Below, in pieces: positions 34,643-43,797 of a stretch of 64,000 nt of DNA (position 1 is its first letter; every line of letters starts with the position of its first letter). The stretch is from positions 1 to 64,000 of the forward strand of contig NZ_FPBH01000035.1 in NCBI RefSeq assembly GCF_900116445.1. The letters are read 5' to 3'. The translations under genes and the position numbers were made by a program. Below the pieces are notes generated by a model. That model did not search any database, was not told where the DNA came from, and saw nothing but the letters and a program-made list of their open reading frames with translations. Source of the DNA: Paraburkholderia aspalathi. GTDB taxonomy: Bacteria; Pseudomonadota; Gammaproteobacteria; Burkholderiales; Burkholderiaceae.

Positions 34643-35464
34643 TCAGGTCTTGTCGCCGATCTTGAAGATGCGCGCGAGCGGCGTCTTCGTTTGCGGACCG
34701 AACCAGCGGTTGTAGATCTTCGCCGCAGAGCCGTCGGCTTCCAGCCCCTTCAGCGTGTCGTTCACGAAGCCGACCAGACGCGTCTCGCCCTTCGGGATGC
34801 CGACACCCATGTAGTCGTTCGAAATCGTGAACGCCGGAATCTCGTAGTTCTGCTTGTCCGGCACGTTCGCGAGCAGGCCGACCAGCTTCGGACCATCCTG
34901 CGTGATCGCCTGCACGTTGCCCGCGCGCAAAGCCGCGAACGCGAACGGCGTGTCGTCGTACGCGACGATCGTGGCTTGCGGGAATTTCTCGCGGAGCGTG
35001 ATCTCGTTGGTGGTGCCCTTGTCCGCGCCCACCCGCAGGCTGTTGATCTGATCCGTCGACTTCAGCACGCCCTTCTTCGCCAGGAACTGCTGGCCCGACG
35101 AGAAATACGGAATGCTGAAATCGACCTGTTTGGCGCGCTCCTCGGTGATCGTGAAGTTGGCGAGCACCAGGTCCACTTTTTTCGACGTCAGGAACGGAAT
35201 GCGGTTGGCCGGATTGGTGGGTTGCAGTTCGAGTTTCACGCCGAGCTTGTCGGCGAGCGCCTTCGCGTAGTCGACGTCGAGACCGACAATCTGGTTGCTG
35301 GTTGCGTCGACGTAACCGAACGGCGGATTGCTGTCGAAGGTCGCGACGCGCAGTACGCCAGCCTTCCTGATGTCGTCGAGACGGTCGGCATAGGCGAGCC
35401 CCGGCGCCGTCAGCGAGAGTCCCGCCAGTGTCATTAACCAGGCAGCGAGTATTTTCGATTTCAT
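34643..35464 (-). CDS. gltI: Glutamate/aspartate-type ABC transporter substrate-binding protein
   Basis: 273 residues, periplasmic. Signal peptide of about 24 residues (LAAWLMTLAGLSLTAPGLAYA), then ADRLDDIRKAGVLRVATFDSNPPFGYVD (in parts), and the family-3 binding-protein core (VDLVLANFTITEERAKQVDF). It binds an amino acid, probably an acidic or polar one, for the permeases that follow. First gene of the operon; start ATG 35464. The exact ligand is an inference from permease class. Confidence 0.88.
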   Translation of the reverse strand: MKSKILAAWLMTLAGLSLTAPGLAYADRLDDIRKAGVLRVATFDSNPPFGYVDATSNQIVGLDVDYAKALADKLGVKLELQPTNPANRIPFLTSKKVDLVLANFTITEERAKQVDFSIPYFSSGQQFLAKKGVLKSTDQINSLRVGADKGTTNEITLREKFPQATIVAYDDTPFAFAALRAGNVQAITQDGPKLVGLLANVPDKQNYEIPAFTISNDYMGVGIPKGETRLVGFVNDTLKGLEADGSAAKIYNRWFGPQTKTPLARIFKIGDKT

Positions 35465-35767
35465 TTTTATGGATCTCTTGGTTTGTGCGTGATGCTTGTT
35501 CAATATGCGTGCGATGTTTCTAAAAACGGATGCGTGTCGGCGATATCCATCGTCAATCCGTTGCAACCGCAAGGTGCAACCGATGGCCACGCATGGGCGT
35601 CACATTAGCAGCGACGCTGCGCGCTCCGAACCAAGAAATGCTCCTGTAATAAGCGCGTTTTCTGCTAAGCATCCACTCATTAGCAAACGTGTATTTGTCG
35701 CTTGGGCTTGCAAGCGCGGCTGATTAGGATGGACCTCGAACCGTCATCAGCCCGGAGGTTATCCACC

Positions 35768-35989
35768 ATGTCCGACAGTGCCTGTTTCAAGCCACGTGTG
35801 ATCGAGCCGGTCGTCGTCAATCAGCCGGAAGGATTGGGGCTTGCAGTGGAATTGTGGCTTGCGCATCCCGTCGATGGGATTGCGGGGCGCGCCGTGCAGA
35901 TTCATCTGCGCAGCGATGCGAAGATGGCGCAAGCCGAGTCGCTACGCGACCTGCTTCATGCGCTGGGAACGGAGATCGTGGTGGCGTGA
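35768..35989 (+). CDS. Small hypothetical protein, 73 aa
   Basis: ATG 35768, with GGAGG 9 nt upstream. A beta-rich start (PRVIEPVVVNQPEGLGLAVELWLA) and a helix (KMAQAESLRDLLHALG) suggest a small folded domain. No recognised family. It is followed by a tandem repeat and a bidirectional terminator. Bases 35465-35767 between it and gltI hold no other feature I can support. Confidence 0.5.
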   Translation: MSDSACFKPRVIEPVVVNQPEGLGLAVELWLAHPVDGIAGRAVQIHLRSDAKMAQAESLRDLLHALGTEIVVA

Positions 35990-36002
35990 GCGTGAACTTC
36001 GC

Positions 36003-36038
36003 GCCGTGCTTGCCGTGCTTGCCGTGCTTGCCGTGCTT
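36003..36038. repeat. Four tandem copies of a 9-bp unit
   Basis: Unit GCCGTGCTT repeated exactly four times, after the stop of the 73-aa gene and before the terminator. Perfect identity suggests slippage-prone, recently expanded DNA. Confidence 0.9.
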
Positions 36039-36050
36039 GCCGGCGGGATA

Positions 36051-36091
36051 AAAAAAACGGCGGCCGGGTTGCCCCAGGCCGCCGTTTTCAA
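36051..36091. terminator. Bidirectional terminator between the 73-aa gene and kgtP
   Basis: A perfect 12-bp stem (AAAACGGCGGCC at 36054-36065 with GGCCGCCGTTTT at 36077-36088), flanked by A and T runs, serves both convergent genes. Confidence 0.85.
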
Positions 36092-36136
36092 AGAGCGCTC
36101 ATGCGCGCTGTTCGAGCTTATCGCCTGAACTCAAGC

Positions 36137-37450
36137 TCAAGGCTCGTTGCGCAGATAGCCTTCTTTCGAAGGATCGCGCATGCGCAGCGACACGAGACCC
36201 GCAATCGCGCACAGCGCAGTCACATACCAGTAGAACGTCGTCTCGCTGCCCACCGATTTCAGCCACAGCGCGACGTATTCCGCCGAGCCGCCGAAGATCG
36301 CATTGGCCACCGCATACGACAACCCTACGCCCAGCGCCCGCACTTCCGGTGGGAACATTTCGGCCTTGATCAGGCCGCTAATCGACGTATAGAAGCTGAC
36401 GATCGCAAGCGCCACGACAACAAGGCCGAAGGCCGCATACGGACTCGTCACGTCTTTCAACGCATGCAGCAGCGGCACCGTGCCGATAGTCGCGAAGAAG
36501 CCGAAGAACAGCATCGAACGACGGCGGCCGATGCGATCCGACAACGCGCCGAACGCCGGCTGCATGATCATGTAGACGAACAGCGCCGCGGTCATCACGT
36601 TGCTGGCCGTCTTGGCGTGCATACCGGCCGTGTTGACCAGGTACTTCTGCATGTAAGTCGTGAACGTGTAAAAAATCAGCGAACCGCCGGCCGTGAAGCC
36701 GAGCACCGTCGCGAATGCACCCTTGTGCTGCCACAAGCCACGCAGCGTGCCGGCTTCCTTGCGTTGACGCGTTTCGGCCGTGGTCGTTTCTTCGAGCGAT
36801 TTACGCAGATACAGCGCGACCAGCGCCGCTAACGCACCGATCACGAACGGCACACGCCAGCCCCACGCTTTCAGTTCTTCGGTGGAGAGGGTTTGTTGCA
36901 GGATCACCAGCACAAGCAGCGCGCACAACTGGCCGCCGATCAGCGTGACGTACTGGAACGAAGCGAAGAACCCGCGACGGCCCTTGAGCGCCACTTCACT
37001 CATATAGGTGGCGCTGGTGCCGTACTCACCGCCCACCGACAGGCCCTGGAACAGGCGCGCGACCAGCAGCAGCGCCGGCGCCAAGGCGCCGATCTGCGCA
37101 TACGTGGGCAACACGGCGATGACGAGCGAGCCGCCGCACATCATGAACACCGACACCATCATCGCGGTCTTGCGGCCGTGCTTGTCCGCAAGCCGGCCGA
37201 AGAACCAGCCGCCGATCGGGCGCATCAGGAAGCCCGCGGCGAAGACGCCGGCGGTGTTGAGCAACTGCGTGGTGGTGTTGCCGCTCGGGAAGAAAGCCGG
37301 CGCGAAATACAGCGCGCAGAACGAGTACACGTAGAAATCGAACCACTCGACTAGATTGCCCGATGAAGCGCCAACGATCGCGAAGATGCGGCGCCGGGTG
37401 TCGTGTGCGTCGTAAGTGGTGGCCACGGTTTGGTCGGTCAGGTCGGTCAT
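36137..37450 (-). CDS. kgtP: MHS-family MFS transporter, 2-oxoglutarate permease type
   Basis: 437 residues, 12 helices. N-terminal [19 protein letters not shown] and motif [15 protein letters not shown], and RPIGGWFFG, are those of the metabolite:proton symporter group of KgtP, ShiA and ProP. KgtP is the best match to my reading. It imports 2-oxoglutarate or a related dicarboxylate/organic acid. It stands alone between terminators. The promoter should lie in 37451-37650, but I see no convincing pair. Confidence 0.8.
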   Translation of the reverse strand: MTDLTDQTVATTYDAHDTRRRIFAIVGASSGNLVEWFDFYVYSFCALYFAPAFFPSGNTTTQLLNTAGVFAAGFLMRPIGGWFFGRLADKHGRKTAMMVSVFMMCGGSLVIAVLPTYAQIGALAPALLLVARLFQGLSVGGEYGTSATYMSEVALKGRRGFFASFQYVTLIGGQLCALLVLVILQQTLSTEELKAWGWRVPFVIGALAALVALYLRKSLEETTTAETRQRKEAGTLRGLWQHKGAFATVLGFTAGGSLIFYTFTTYMQKYLVNTAGMHAKTASNVMTAALFVYMIMQPAFGALSDRIGRRRSMLFFGFFATIGTVPLLHALKDVTSPYAAFGLVVVALAIVSFYTSISGLIKAEMFPPEVRALGVGLSYAVANAIFGGSAEYVALWLKSVGSETTFYWYVTALCAIAGLVSLRMRDPSKEGYLRNEP

Positions 37451-37654
37451 GCTGTTGTCTTTCCTTGTCTTTAAACGGAGGTAGCGGTCGTGGCGCCGCT
37501 TTCACAACACGCGCATCGAGGTGCCGCGCTGGCACCTATAGCGCGCGTGCGCGAATTTTACAGAATTGCAAGGGAGAGATGGGGGTTTGTTAGGGACTAT
37601 CCCGAGAGGCTCGTTGCCAGGTCTCCGAGTGCTGCTTAGTGAGCGCCTCAGGGA

Positions 37655-37685
37655 GGAGACCGATACGAGGTTGATATCGGTCTCC
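37655..37685. repeat. Strong 11-bp inverted repeat
   Basis: GGAGACCGATA, 9-nt loop, TATCGGTCTCC; perfect. No U tract follows on either strand, so it is not an intrinsic terminator. It is the first of three hairpins in the 424-base gap between kgtP and spoVR (37451-37874), which otherwise holds no gene I can support. Confidence 0.6.
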
Positions 37686-37727
37686 TTGGGCATCACGAGA
37701 ATTCTGCCTTCCGGAACGGATTGTGGG

Positions 37728-37760
37728 TTTTTCAGTACTTTTTCAAAAATTACTGAAAAA
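37728..37760. repeat. AT-rich 10-bp inverted repeat
   Basis: TTTTTCAGTA, 13-nt loop, TACTGAAAAA; perfect stem, unlike the surrounding GC-rich DNA. Could be an operator or a remnant of mobile DNA. Confidence 0.5.
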
Positions 37761-37796
37761 AGGAGGCGACGCGACCCGCCAGACTCCAAATGACAA

Positions 37797-37829
37797 AAGC
37801 CCCTGTTCGTCATAGACAAACAGGGGCTT
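37797..37829 (-). terminator. Intrinsic terminator after spoVR
   Basis: AAGCCCCTGTT (37797-37807) and AACAGGGGCTT (37819-37829), perfect 11 bp, 11-nt loop; followed on the minus strand by TTTTG. It is 45 bases after the spoVR stop. Confidence 0.75.
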
Positions 37830-37874
37830 CGGACAGATCAGAAAACAGCCTCTACGCAATAAGGCCGAGCGAAC

Positions 37875-39398
37875 TCAAACCCTTATCGCCGGCGGCACAT
37901 ACTTGCACTCATACCGCTTCCTCACCGTGCCGTTCTCATCGACGCTTTCCAGGTAGACGTCGAACTGCCACAAGCGCGCCATGTGCTTGAGCACTTCATC
38001 GCTATCGCCGGACAGATGCCGGTTGTCGCTCATGAAATGCCGCAGCGTCAGGCTCCGGTCACCACGCGTATTCACCGCCCAAACCTGAATATTCGGCTCC
38101 CGATGGTGCATGTCGTACTGCCGCGACAACGCCTGACGCACGTACTGATAGCCGCTGTCGTCATGAATCGCGGACACTTCGAGCGCATCGCGCATGTCGT
38201 CGTCGAGCACCGAGAACAGACGCATCTCGCGGATCAGATGCGGAGACAGATACTGCGCGACGAAACTCTCGTCCTTGAAGTTGCGCATCGCGTAGTGCAT
38301 CGCCTGCAGCCACGGACTGCCGGCCAGTTCGGGGAACCATTTGCGGTCCTCCTCCGTTGGCGATTCGCAGATCCGGCGGATGTCGCTCATCATCGAAAAG
38401 CCGAGCGCATACGGGTTGATGCCGCTGTAGTACGGTTTCGTGACCGGCGGCTGGTAGACCACATTGCTGTGCGAATGGAGAAACTCCATCATGAAACCGT
38501 CTTCCAGCTTGCCCTGGGCATACATCGTATTGAGCAAGGTGTAGTGCCAGAACGTCGCCCAGCCTTCGTTCATGACCTGGGTTTGCCGCTGCGGATAGAA
38601 ATACTGGCCGACCTTGCGCACGATGCGGATCACTTCCCGCTCCCACGGCTCGAGCAGCGGTGCGTTCTTCTCCGCGAAATACAGCAGGTTTTCCTGCGGC
38701 TCGGGCGGATAACGCTCCTCGATTTCCTCCGGCAACGGCGTATGCCGGGTCGGCAAGGTGCGCCACAGTTCGTTGACCTGCGATTGCAGATAAGCCTCAC
38801 GTTCGCGACGCGCCGCAAACTCCTTTTCCAGCGACAGTTTCTGCGGACGTTTGTAACGGTCCACGCCGTAATTCATCAACGCATGGCACGAGTCGAGCAG
38901 CTCCTCCACCCGGTCGAGCCCGAAGCGCTCTTCGCACTCCGCGATGTAATTCTTCGCGTAGACGAGGTAATCGATGATCGCGTGTGCATCCGTCCACAGC
39001 CTGAACAGATAGTTGCCCTTGAAGAAAGAATTGTGGCCATAGGCCGCGTGCGCGATGACGAGCGCCTGCATCGTCATCGTGTTCTCTTCCATCAGATACG
39101 CGATACAAGGGTTCGAATTGATGACGATCTCGTACGCGAGCCCCATCTGCCCGCGACGGTAGCTTTTTTCGGTAGAGAGAAAGTGTTTGCCGAACGACCA
39201 GTGACGGTAGTTCACCGGCATGCCGACGGACGCGTAAGCGTCCATCATCTGTTCGGCGCTGATGAGTTCGAGCTGGATCGGATACACGTCGAGTTCATAT
39301 TGCTCTGCAACACGGGCAATATGCGAGTCGTACTCTTCGATCAATTCGAAGGTCCAGTCGGACGGGCACGGCAGAGGCCGTCTATCGGCTACGTTCAT
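37875..39398 (-). CDS. spoVR: SpoVR-family protein (YcgB)
   Basis: 507 residues from ATG 39398, the usual family length. Hallmarks: DWTFELIEEYDSHIARVAEQY, YRHWSFGKHF, YEIVINSNPCIAYLMEEN, HAAYGHNSFFKGNY and MNEGWATFWHY. The family (named for a Bacillus sporulation gene) is widespread in non-sporulators and its biochemistry is unclear. It is the last gene of the prkA-yeaH-spoVR set, which is induced in stationary phase and stress in enterobacteria. An in-frame ATG at 39593 overlaps the yeaH stop (ATGA) and would add 65 low-complexity residues; AGGGAAG before 39398 favours the shorter form. Confidence 0.92.
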   Translation of the reverse strand: MNVADRRPLPCPSDWTFELIEEYDSHIARVAEQYELDVYPIQLELISAEQMMDAYASVGMPVNYRHWSFGKHFLSTEKSYRRGQMGLAYEIVINSNPCIAYLMEENTMTMQALVIAHAAYGHNSFFKGNYLFRLWTDAHAIIDYLVYAKNYIAECEERFGLDRVEELLDSCHALMNYGVDRYKRPQKLSLEKEFAARREREAYLQSQVNELWRTLPTRHTPLPEEIEERYPPEPQENLLYFAEKNAPLLEPWEREVIRIVRKVGQYFYPQRQTQVMNEGWATFWHYTLLNTMYAQGKLEDGFMMEFLHSHSNVVYQPPVTKPYYSGINPYALGFSMMSDIRRICESPTEEDRKWFPELAGSPWLQAMHYAMRNFKDESFVAQYLSPHLIREMRLFSVLDDDMRDALEVSAIHDDSGYQYVRQALSRQYDMHHREPNIQVWAVNTRGDRSLTLRHFMSDNRHLSGDSDEVLKHMARLWQFDVYLESVDENGTVRKRYECKYVPPAIRV

Positions 39399-39589
39399 AC
39401 GGACTTCCCTTTGCCCCTCAGTGGGCGTTCCGGTGTGTCCCCGTGCTGCAGCGGCGTCGACTGCTCCGGCTGCGGCGGCTCCCGTATCGTCCGCCTTCGC
39501 CTCGGCATGCCCCGACTGTTGCTGCTGCGGCACGCCTTTTCCGCGCCCCGGCTGATCGCCGCGCGCTTCGTTGGGCAGGTGCTTTGCCG

Positions 39590-40861
39590 TCATGAAGACG
39601 CCACCTGCTTTTCAAACAACTCCCGAAACACCGGATAAATGTCAGCCGCGGTCTCGACCTTCTTCATCGCCATGTGCGGCTGGCTCAGCGCCAACTGTGC
39701 ATATTCGAGCCACAAGTTCTGCTCTTCCGGCGTAACCTGGATATACGCAAAATAGCGCACCTTCTCCAGGATGTCATCCGAAAGTATCTTGCGGCACTTG
39801 GGCGAATCGTCGGTCCAATTGTCGCCGTCAGACGCCTGAGCGCCGTAAATATTCCATTCAGTCGGTGAATAGCGCTCGTCCATCACCTTCTGCATCAGCT
39901 CCAGCGCGCTCGACACCACTGTGCCGCCGCTTTCCGTCGAATGAAAGAACGTGTCTTCGTCGACCTCTTCGGCGCGGGTGTGGTGGCGAATGAACACCAC
40001 TTCGATCTTTTCGTAGTTACGCTTGAGGAACAGATACAGCAGGATGAAAAAGCGCTTGGCGAGATCCTTGCGCTGCTCGTCCATGGACCCGGACACATCC
40101 ATCAGACAGAACATCACCGCCTGGCTAGACGGCGTGGGCTGCTTCACCCGGTTCACGTAGCGCAGATCGAACGGATCGATAAACGGAATGCGCCAGATGC
40201 GCCCGCGCAAATGGTGGATTTCCTCTTCGAGCAGTTTGATCTCGTCGCGACGGTCGTCCGGATCGGCCTTCATCACTTCGAGTTGCCGCTCCATCTCGTG
40301 CAACTGATTGACGAGCGGCGCACCAAGCGCAATCCGGCGCCCGAGCGCGCTGCGCAGCGAACGGACCACGTCGATATTGTTTGGCGTGCCTTCGGCCGCC
40401 CAGCCGGCGCGGATGCTTTTCCACGTGGGCACGGCCATCAGATGGGTTTTGACGAGACGCGGCAGTTCAAGGTCGTCGAAGAAATACTGCATGAACTCTT
40501 CGCGGCTCAGTTCGAACACGAAGTCGTCCTGACCCTCGCCCTCGTTGCTCGCCTGGTTGCCCCCGCCTCCGCCGCCGCCCCCTTGCGGGCGCTGGATCTT
40601 GTCGCCGCGGATGTAGTCGGAATTGCCCGGATGCACCATTTCCCGCTTGCCGCCGGGGCCATGCCGGAACGACGGTTCCGCAATGTCCTTGCGCGGGATG
40701 GTGATGCTCTGGGTGTTCTGAATATCCTTGATGCTGCGATCGCGAACCGCTTCCGAGACAGCGCGACGAATGTAGTTTTTAACGCGGCGCAAAAAACGCT
40801 CGCGGTTTGCAATGCTCTTGTTCTTACCAGCTAACCTGCGGTCGATGATTTGATGAAGCAC
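39590..40861 (-). CDS. yeaH: YeaH/YhbH family VWA-like protein (DUF444)
   Basis: 423 residues. A C-terminal von Willebrand A-like region has MIDAS-type DVSGSMDEQRKDLAKRF (DxSxS). The N-terminal part is highly charged, with KNYIRRAVSEAVRDRSIKD, and a Gly-rich insertion (about residues 95-108). Partner of the PrkA kinase. It follows prkA after 187 bases that contain a hairpin repeat, and its stop overlaps an ATG of the spoVR frame (ATGA at 39590-39593). Confidence 0.93.
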   Translation of the reverse strand: MLHQIIDRRLAGKNKSIANRERFLRRVKNYIRRAVSEAVRDRSIKDIQNTQSITIPRKDIAEPSFRHGPGGKREMVHPGNSDYIRGDKIQRPQGGGGGGGGNQASNEGEGQDDFVFELSREEFMQYFFDDLELPRLVKTHLMAVPTWKSIRAGWAAEGTPNNIDVVRSLRSALGRRIALGAPLVNQLHEMERQLEVMKADPDDRRDEIKLLEEEIHHLRGRIWRIPFIDPFDLRYVNRVKQPTPSSQAVMFCLMDVSGSMDEQRKDLAKRFFILLYLFLKRNYEKIEVVFIRHHTRAEEVDEDTFFHSTESGGTVVSSALELMQKVMDERYSPTEWNIYGAQASDGDNWTDDSPKCRKILSDDILEKVRYFAYIQVTPEEQNLWLEYAQLALSQPHMAMKKVETAADIYPVFRELFEKQVASS

Positions 40862-40878
40862 GCCCGGTCTCCAGTATC

Positions 40879-40919
40879 GACCGGAGTTGGCGCTTTAGCG
40901 CTTACTCCGGTCCTATGCA
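40879..40919. repeat. Dispersed hairpin repeat, copy A (between prkA and yeaH)
   Basis: Outer arms ACCGGAGT (40880-40887) and ACTCCGGT (40904-40911) enclose two copies of GCGCT around TT, and ATGCA follows. The same sequence, with A for G in places, recurs at 61730-61820. The copy is between two genes of an operon, so it will be in the transcript. Confidence 0.8.
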
Positions 40920-41048
40920 GTCGCAATTTCCGCTGCGCGAGACGTACGTTGCAATAGGCATGTCGGCAAACGCAACGCTATGTCCATGCAACTTGCGGCT
41001 CGCAAGGTGCCCGCGCGGTCAGACCGCGCGGGCGGCACGCAGTGCGTA

Positions 41049-42971
41049 TCATGACGACTTGCGCACGCGTAGATACCAATCACACAGCAAGCGCACCTGC
41101 TTCGGCGTGTAGCCCTTCGTCACCATGCGATTGACGAAGTCTTCGTGCTTGCGCTGCTCTTCCGCCGAACCCTTGGCGTTGAACGAGATCACCGGCAACA
41201 GCTCCTCCGTGTTCGAGAACATCTTCTTTTCGATTACGACGCGCAGCTTCTCGTAGCTGATCCACGCGGGATTCTTCCCCGCATTCGCAGCCCGCGCACG
41301 CAGCACGAAGTTCACGATCTCGTTGCGGAAGTCCTTCGGGTTGCTGATGCCCGCAGGTTTCTCGATCTTCTCCAGTTCGGCGTTCAGCGCCGCGCGGTCG
41401 AAACTCTCGCCGGTGTCGTGGTCGCGGAACTCCTGATCCTGAATCCAGAAGTCCGCATACGTCACGTAGCGATCGAAAATATTCTGACCATACTCGGAAT
41501 ACGACTCCAGATACGCGGTCTGAATCTCCTTACCGATAAACTCGGCATAGCGCGACGCCAGCACGTCCTTAATGAACGACAGATACTTCTGCTCGGTTTC
41601 CGGTGGGAACTGCTCGCGCTCGATCTGCTGTTCGAGCACGTACATCAGATGCACCGGGTTCGCCGCGACTTCCGTCGAATCGAAGTTGAATACGCGTGAC
41701 AGGATCTTGAACGCGAAGCGGGTCGACACACCGGTCATCCCTTCATCCACGCCAGCGAAATCACGATACTCCTGATACGACTTCGCCTTCGGATCGGTGT
41801 CCTTGAGATTCTCGCCGTCGTACACCTGCATCTTCGAGAACAGGCTGGAATTTTCCGGCTCCTGCAAGCGCGTGAGCACCGACATCTGCGCCATCATCTT
41901 CAACGTACCTGGCGCGCATATCGCACTGGCCAGCGACGAATTGCGCAGCAGCTTCTCGTAGATCTTGACCTCTTCGCCATAGCGCAGGCAGTACGGCACC
42001 TTCACGACGAAGATCCGGTCGAGCAGTGCTTCGTTGTTGCGGTTATTGCGGAACGCCTTCCATTCCGACTCGTTCGAGTGGGCGAGGATCACGCCGTCGA
42101 ACGGGATTGCACCGAAGCCTTCCGTGCCCTTGAAGTTGCCTTCCTGAGTCGCGGTAAGCAGCGGGTGCAAGACCTTGATCGGCGCCTTGAACATTTCGAC
42201 GAACTCGAGCAAGCCCTGGTTCGCAAGGCACAAGCCACCGGAGTAGCTATATGCGTCCGCATCGTCCTGGGCGTACTGTTCGAGTTTGCGGATGTCGACC
42301 TTACCGACCAGCGACGAAATGTCCTGATTGTTTTCGTCACCCGGCTCGGTCTTGGCGATACCGATCTGACGAAGGATAGACGGGTAGCGTCGCACCACGC
42401 GGAATTTGCGGATGTCGCCGTTGTATTCGTGCAGGCGTTTCACCGCCCACGGACTCAGAATGTTTTTCAGGTAGCGGCGTGGGATACCGTATTGCTCTTC
42501 GAGGATCGGACCGTCCTCGTCGTAATCGAACAGACCGAGAGGCGACTCGTTCACGGGCGAGCCCTTGATCGAGTAGAACGGCACACGTTCCATGAGTTGC
42601 TTCAGACGTTCCGCGATCGACGATTTACCGCCGCCGACCGGTCCCAACAGATACAGAATCTGTTTCTTTTCTTCGAGCCCCTGGGCCGAGTGCCGGAAGT
42701 AGGCGACCACCTGCTCGATCACCTCTTCCATTCCGTAGAACTCACGGAATGCGGGGTATACCTTGATGACCTTGTTCGCGAAGATACGCGACATGCGCGG
42801 ATCGTTGCGAGTGTCGATCTGTTCTGGTTCACCGATTGCCGTCAACATGCGTTCGCCAGCCGTAGCGTACGCGGCGGGATTGTCTTTGCAGAGCGCGAGA
42901 TACTCCTCGAGCGAGAGTTCATCTTCTCGCGTTTTCTCGAAGCGGGTCGCGAAACTGCTGTAGATATCCAT
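41049..42971 (-). CDS. prkA: PrkA-family serine protein kinase
   Basis: 640 residues. AAA-type N-terminal domain with Walker A LLGPVGGGKSSIAERLKQLM at about residues 108-127 and an acidic YDEDGP region; the C-terminal PrkA domain (RMVTKGYTPKQVRLLCDWYL at the end) completes the family pattern. Its E. coli counterpart YeaG acts with YeaH in nitrogen starvation and stress. GAGGAGG lies 4 nt before the ATG. A pair of inverted 8-mers (42998-43005 with 43026-43033) is in the upstream DNA. Head of the prkA-yeaH-spoVR operon. Confidence 0.95.
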   Translation of the reverse strand: MDIYSSFATRFEKTREDELSLEEYLALCKDNPAAYATAGERMLTAIGEPEQIDTRNDPRMSRIFANKVIKVYPAFREFYGMEEVIEQVVAYFRHSAQGLEEKKQILYLLGPVGGGKSSIAERLKQLMERVPFYSIKGSPVNESPLGLFDYDEDGPILEEQYGIPRRYLKNILSPWAVKRLHEYNGDIRKFRVVRRYPSILRQIGIAKTEPGDENNQDISSLVGKVDIRKLEQYAQDDADAYSYSGGLCLANQGLLEFVEMFKAPIKVLHPLLTATQEGNFKGTEGFGAIPFDGVILAHSNESEWKAFRNNRNNEALLDRIFVVKVPYCLRYGEEVKIYEKLLRNSSLASAICAPGTLKMMAQMSVLTRLQEPENSSLFSKMQVYDGENLKDTDPKAKSYQEYRDFAGVDEGMTGVSTRFAFKILSRVFNFDSTEVAANPVHLMYVLEQQIEREQFPPETEQKYLSFIKDVLASRYAEFIGKEIQTAYLESYSEYGQNIFDRYVTYADFWIQDQEFRDHDTGESFDRAALNAELEKIEKPAGISNPKDFRNEIVNFVLRARAANAGKNPAWISYEKLRVVIEKKMFSNTEELLPVISFNAKGSAEEQRKHEDFVNRMVTKGYTPKQVRLLCDWYLRVRKSS

Positions 42972-43797
42972 GCTACCTCCTCGCCGAAGTCTAGACCGAT
43001 GTCGTGCGCGGCGCGCTATTCGGAAACGACATCGCTCGAATTCATCCTAAACCCTTTTAAATTTTTTTTCACGAACTACGTTGCGAAAATCGCGCCGTAC
43101 CCGCCTCCCAACATTCCTCACTTGGAAACACAGATTCGCTCACCTACAATCTTCCGCTCACATCACAGCGAATGTGCAGCGATTGCCGGCTCACGTTACT
43201 GCCTCTCCTGCGCCCTCTGCTCGCCATACTGACCAGCGCTGACCAGCACGGTTCGCCATCCTCCGTTACACGAATCGTCTCGTTCATCGAACGATCCCAC
43301 TGCTCTACCGGACAGCCTGTCTGCATGCGCACACTTTCGTGCATCGAGCACGGACGTCATGCGTTTTCTGTGCCCGGGACCTTTTTTCATCAACGCGCGG
43401 CTTCGCTGTTTGGTCTACAGCGACATGCGCAGTGTTACATGTTCGTTCGCCGTGATCACCTGCGACGCGCTTCACCGACGCAGCGTCAAGCGGTTCGTCA
43501 ACGCGACGGCTGTATTGTTCCGCACTATTTCGCATGAAGGGCGGTGTGTTGCCGCTGCTCGCTGCCCATGCATGCCTCGCGTATTAACCGCGTCGGCGAC
43601 ATGGTTAGTCGCGTGTATAACTGGATCACGGCAGCGCATCGGGCCACTTCATAGGTGTATACGGCTAAGCGCGCAGTGCAGATGCGCCGGCAAATGTAAA
43701 ACGGCCGCCCGCGGGCAGCCGTTTGCGTGATGCTTCGTAATCTGCGGTTACAAGCGGACCCTCATACGCGCGCCGTTACAAGTACACGATGACTCGC
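42972..43797. other. Gene-free gap upstream of prkA
   Basis: 826 bases. It holds an inverted repeat GATGTCGT (42998-43005)/ACGACATC (43026-43033) just upstream of prkA, an A/T-rich tract at about 43050-43070 (candidate prkA promoter region, no clear -35/-10 fixed), and a terminator at 43698-43724 for the hydratase. Open frames of up to 123 codons are present but lack ribosome sites and plausible composition. Confidence 0.5.
43698..43724 (-). terminator. Terminator after the hydratase gene
   Basis: AAACGGC..GCCGTTT with inner GCCC/GGGC, one mismatch and a 2-nt loop; a short T run on the minus strand follows. It is 74 bases after the stop of the 253-aa gene. Confidence 0.55.

Noticed and set aside
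36003-36038. Possible CRISPR-like array
   Set aside because: Units of 9 bp without spacers are simple tandem repeats; the same holds for 48475-48520 and 58321-58353.
37502-37819. Minus-strand ORF of 105 codons in the kgtP-spoVR gap
   Set aside because: Spans three perfect hairpins, has no ribosome site and unlikely composition; probably noncoding.
37983-39638. Plus-strand frame (551 codons) opposite spoVR
   Set aside because: Mirror frame; the spoVR reading on the minus strand is unmistakable.
42972-43200. Sigma54 promoter for prkA, as in enterobacteria
   Set aside because: No TGGCAC-N5-TTGC match on the minus strand upstream of prkA.
43359-43730. Plus-strand ORF of 123 codons upstream of the hydratase terminator
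   Set aside because: Cys/Arg-rich, no ribosome site, runs through a terminator hairpin.
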